Shown here piece by piece: positions 61,667 through 64,000 of a stretch of 64,000 bases of DNA. Source of the DNA: Pragia fontium DSM 5563 = ATCC 49100 (GTDB lineage Bacteria > Pseudomonadota > Gammaproteobacteria > Enterobacterales > Enterobacteriaceae). How positions within the stretch are numbered: position 1 is the stretch's first letter; the number at the start of each line of letters is the position of its first letter. The stretch is taken from NCBI RefSeq assembly GCF_900112475.1, contig NZ_FOLW01000001.1, forward strand, positions 682,001 through 746,000, written 5' to 3'. The translations under genes were made by a program, and so were the position numbers. The notes beneath the pieces are model-generated. The model had not been told where the DNA came from, did no database searches, and was given only the letters and a program-made list of their open reading frames with translations.

Positions 61667-61844
61667 ATTCCAAATGCCGAACGTTTTATTACGTTACGGG
61701 GAGCGCATTATACGAAAATTAACTTAAGCCGCAAGCCCCTCAACCGAAAAAAAACGTAATTTCGTACCGCTTGTCTATTAAAACAGCATTATGATTCAAT
61801 AAACAACAGTTTTAAAACGCTTGTTGCTACAGCACTCTCCGTGA

Positions 61845-62390
61845 TTACAGCTTAATAAAATTCTCACGGTAATAGGCCAACTCGGCAATAGAATCACGAA
61901 TATCGTCCAACGCCTGATGCGTGCTCTGCTTTTTGATGCCGTCCAAAATTTCCGGCTTCCAACGACGAGCCAGCTCTTTCAAGGTACTAACATCCAGATA
62001 ACGATAGTGGAAGTAACGCTCTAGTTCCGGCATATAGCGATACAGAAAGCGACGATCCTGACCAATACTGTTGCCACAGATAGGTGAACAGCCTTCAGGA
62101 ACCCACTGACGTAAAAACTCAATGGTCTTTAGCTCCGCCGCCTGCTCGTCCAGCGTACTCTCTTTTACTCGCTTCACCAGACCACTTGCGGTATGCGTGG
62201 TAGTATTCCACTCATCCATGATCGCCATATGCTCATCGGTTTGATGAATGGCAAAAACCGGTCCTTCCGCCAGAATATTCAAGTTGGCATCGGTAACGAT
62301 AGTGGCAATTTCGATGATGCGATTACTCTGTGGATCTAAACCTGTCATTTCCAGATCGATCCAAATCAGGTTATTCTCATTCTCAGACAT
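61845..62390 (-). CDS. orn: Oligoribonuclease
   Basis: A 181-residue DEDDh 3'-5' exonuclease that degrades di- to pentanucleotide RNA; essential in E. coli. Motifs: [20 protein letters not shown] (Exo I, catalytic Asp and Glu), [15 protein letters not shown] (Exo II) and [14 protein letters not shown] (Exo III with His and Asp). Upstream of the tRNA-Gly pair on the same strand and divergent from rsgA, as in E. coli. Confidence 0.98.
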   Translation of the reverse strand: MSENENNLIWIDLEMTGLDPQSNRIIEIATIVTDANLNILAEGPVFAIHQTDEHMAIMDEWNTTTHTASGLVKRVKESTLDEQAAELKTIEFLRQWVPEGCSPICGNSIGQDRRFLYRYMPELERYFHYRYLDVSTLKELARRWKPEILDGIKKQSTHQALDDIRDSIAELAYYRENFIKL

Positions 62391-62480
62391 GATGTTTCCT
62401 GCGTGATTAACTATACATCAGTGTATCATAGTCGCTTGATATGTATCCGGCGACTGTCGCTGTACCTGAAAGGTGTTTTT

Positions 62481-63524
62481 GTGAGTAAAAATAAACTGTC
62501 CAAAGGCCAACAACGGCGCGTTGCAGCTAATCATCAGCGGCGTTTACAAACAACAAACCAAAAACCTGAGCCAGACGACTCTCTATTTGGCGAACCTCAG
62601 GAAGGGATAGTAATCAGCCGCTTCGGCAAACATGCCGATGTAGAGGCCGCTGACGGTAGCCAACATCGCTGTAATATTCGCCGCACGGTTGCTTCACTGG
62701 TTACGGGTGACCGTGTGGTATGGCGCGCGCCAGTTAATGCCCATACTAAAGGCATTATTGAAGCCGTACATGAACGGGAATCCGTGCTCACTCGTCCAGA
62801 TTTTTATGACGGTATCAAACCCATTGCCGCCAATATTAACCAAATCATTATCGTCTCTGCCATTCTGCCAGAACTTTCATTGAATATTATCGACCGCTAT
62901 CTGGTCGCCTGTGAAACGCTGTCGATTGCTCCGATCATCGTTCTCAATAAAGTTGATTTACTGGATGAAGAAGGACGCGACTTTATCGATCAAACCATGC
63001 AAATTTACCAGCGTATCGGCTATACCGTGCTTCAGGTTTCCAGCTACAGCGGAGAAGGCATGGTTGAATTAAAAGCCATGCTGGACGATCACATTAGTAT
63101 TTTTGCCGGCCAGTCAGGGGTGGGTAAATCCAGTTTACTGAATGCGCTATTACCTGAAAGTGAAGCTAAAATTAACGTAGGTGAAGTCTCTGACAATTCG
63201 GGACTCGGCCAACATACCACCACCGCGTCCCGTTTATATCATCTGCCGGACGGCGGCGATATTATCGATTCTCCCGGCGTACGTGAATTTGGTTTATGGC
63301 ATTTAGAGCCAGAGCAAGTGACCCAAGGCTATATCGAATTTCGTGATTATCTTGGCCACTGTAAATTCCGCGACTGCAAACATATTGACGATCCCGGCTG
63401 TGCCATCCGTGAAGCGGTAGAGCAAGATAAGATTACAGAAGAACGTTATGATAACTATTTGAGAATTCTTGATAGTATGGCTGACGTCAAAGTACGTAAA
63501 AATACTATCGAGGCCAAGAACTAA
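62481..63524 (+). CDS. rsgA: Ribosome small subunit GTPase RsgA
   Basis: A 347-residue circularly permuted GTPase that checks late 30S maturation. N-terminal basic tail and OB fold (about residues 1-110), then G4 VLNKVDLL, G1 [13 protein letters not shown]3 DSPGVREFG in permuted order, and the zinc motif [16 protein letters not shown] at the end. GTG 62481 ([14 protein letters not shown]) follows AAAGG; an ATG 26 codons upstream gives non-conserved residues. Start of rsgA-psd. Confidence 0.97.
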   Translation: MSKNKLSKGQQRRVAANHQRRLQTTNQKPEPDDSLFGEPQEGIVISRFGKHADVEAADGSQHRCNIRRTVASLVTGDRVVWRAPVNAHTKGIIEAVHERESVLTRPDFYDGIKPIAANINQIIIVSAILPELSLNIIDRYLVACETLSIAPIIVLNKVDLLDEEGRDFIDQTMQIYQRIGYTVLQVSSYSGEGMVELKAMLDDHISIFAGQSGVGKSSLLNALLPESEAKINVGEVSDNSGLGQHTTTASRLYHLPDGGDIIDSPGVREFGLWHLEPEQVTQGYIEFRDYLGHCKFRDCKHIDDPGCAIREAVEQDKITEERYDNYLRILDSMADVKVRKNTIEAKN

Positions 63525-63546
63525 TCAGCTTTCGGTCTATAATCCA

Positions 63547-63578
63547 ACCACAATGCAACATTGCCCGCGCATTGTGGT
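63547..63578. repeat. Inverted repeat after rsgA
   Basis: Ten-base arms ACCACAATGC and GCATTGTGGT with a 12-base loop, 22 bases after the rsgA stop. No T-run follows, so it is only a possible RNA hairpin between rsgA and psd. Confidence 0.45.
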
Positions 63579-63700
63579 CATAATAGGCTGAATAAGAATT
63601 AATATGATTTACTCAAGGTTGAATGACTTTGCATTTCAGCCCCGCTACAATGCGCGACTTTCGTTTACAAGTCGAACAGAACAACGTTAAGAGGTTACCC

Positions 63701-64000
63701 GTGCTGGATCGCATAAAAGTACAATTACAATATTTACTCCCTAAACAGGGACTGACCCAACTGGCCGGCTGGGCCGCCAGTAAACAGGCTGGATGGTTTA
63801 CCCATCTGGTGGTGAAAGGGTTTGCCAAATATTATCGTGTCAATATGCAGGAAGCCGAACAGCCTAACCTTGAAACCTACGCGACCTTTAACGATTTCTT
63901 TGTTCGTCCATTACGTGAAGGTGCTCGCCCGGTAGTCGACGGTGAACATCAAATCGCATTACCGGCTGACGGCGCTATCAGTCAACTGGGTCAAATCACC
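63701..64000 (+). CDS. psd: Phosphatidylserine decarboxylase, N-terminal part
   Basis: Makes phosphatidylethanolamine from phosphatidylserine at the inner membrane, using a self-made pyruvoyl group. Only the first 100 residues lie in the window; the LGST cleavage site is beyond it. The start reads [20 protein letters not shown], then [14 protein letters not shown] and [16 protein letters not shown], then [13 protein letters not shown], as in E. coli Psd. GTG 63701 follows AAGAGG at seven bases. Downstream of rsgA, as in E. coli. Confidence 0.96.
   Translation, partial: MLDRIKVQLQYLLPKQGLTQLAGWAASKQAGWFTHLVVKGFAKYYRVNMQEAEQPNLETYATFNDFFVRPLREGARPVVDGEHQIALPADGAISQLGQIT

Overview
This window is chromosomal DNA from a gammaproteobacterium of the order Enterobacterales. 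The gene order matches the E. coli 94-96 min region: fbp, ppa, ytfP-tamB-tamA, msrA, ytfL, ytfK, cysQ, ytfE, fklB, ytfB, the rpsF operon, rlmB-rnr-nsrR, purA, hflC-hflK-hflX-hfq-miaA-mutL-amiB-tsaE-nnr, queG, two tRNA-Gly(GCC), orn, rsgA and psd. The moderate G+C, the many protein differences from E. coli and the loss of several E. coli neighbours suggest a more distant lineage, possibly Budviciaceae (Pragia, Budvicia, Limnobaculum). That family guess is weak inference from memory.

Layout. 0-8 kb: end of fbp, a TauE/SafE permease, a possible 37-residue membrane peptide, ppa, and the TamA/TamB envelope machinery with ytfP. 8-19 kb: repair and stress genes (msrA, ytfL, ytfK, cysQ, ytfE, fklB), a divergent MFS/LysR pair, ytfB, a DUF488 gene and the rpsF-priB-rpsR-rplI operon. 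19-28 kb: a YeaK-type editing deacylase, an AEC permease, a GST, nsrR-rnr-rlmB, yagU and purA. 28-36 kb: one giant type V autotransporter and about 1.2 kb of very A+T-rich non-coding DNA. 36-48 kb: the conserved hfl-hfq-miaA-mutL-amiB-tsaE-nnr run, then divergent queG. 48-61 kb: an accessory segment between queG and the tRNA-Gly genes. 61.4-64 kb: tRNA-Gly x2, orn, rsgA and the start of psd.

The most interesting part is the accessory segment. After a candidate datA-like cluster of DnaA boxes and a LysR/azoR pair comes a colinear minus-strand run of ten genes (60,758 down to 50,833). In transcription order these are a class V PLP aminotransferase, a DapA-like aldolase, a small cupin, a Gfo/Idh/MocA dehydrogenase, a VOC protein, a CxxC redoxin, a QueC-like PP-loop ATPase, an Old Yellow Enzyme, a twice-frameshifted ugd and a type-2 LeuA. 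Gaps are tiny or overlapping until the last gene, and a perfect CRP-type palindrome lies upstream. The mix of carbon-carbon bond forming, amination, ATP-dependent activation and redox enzymes, with no transporter or regulator, looks like a small-molecule biosynthetic operon that I cannot assign to any known pathway.

Functional links visible here: NsrR (encoded in the window) has a clear operator in front of ytfE. TamA/TamB are the accessory assembly factors known for autotransporters, and a 2.36-kilo-residue autotransporter is encoded 20 kb away. HflK/HflC, HflX and Hfq sit in their usual run.
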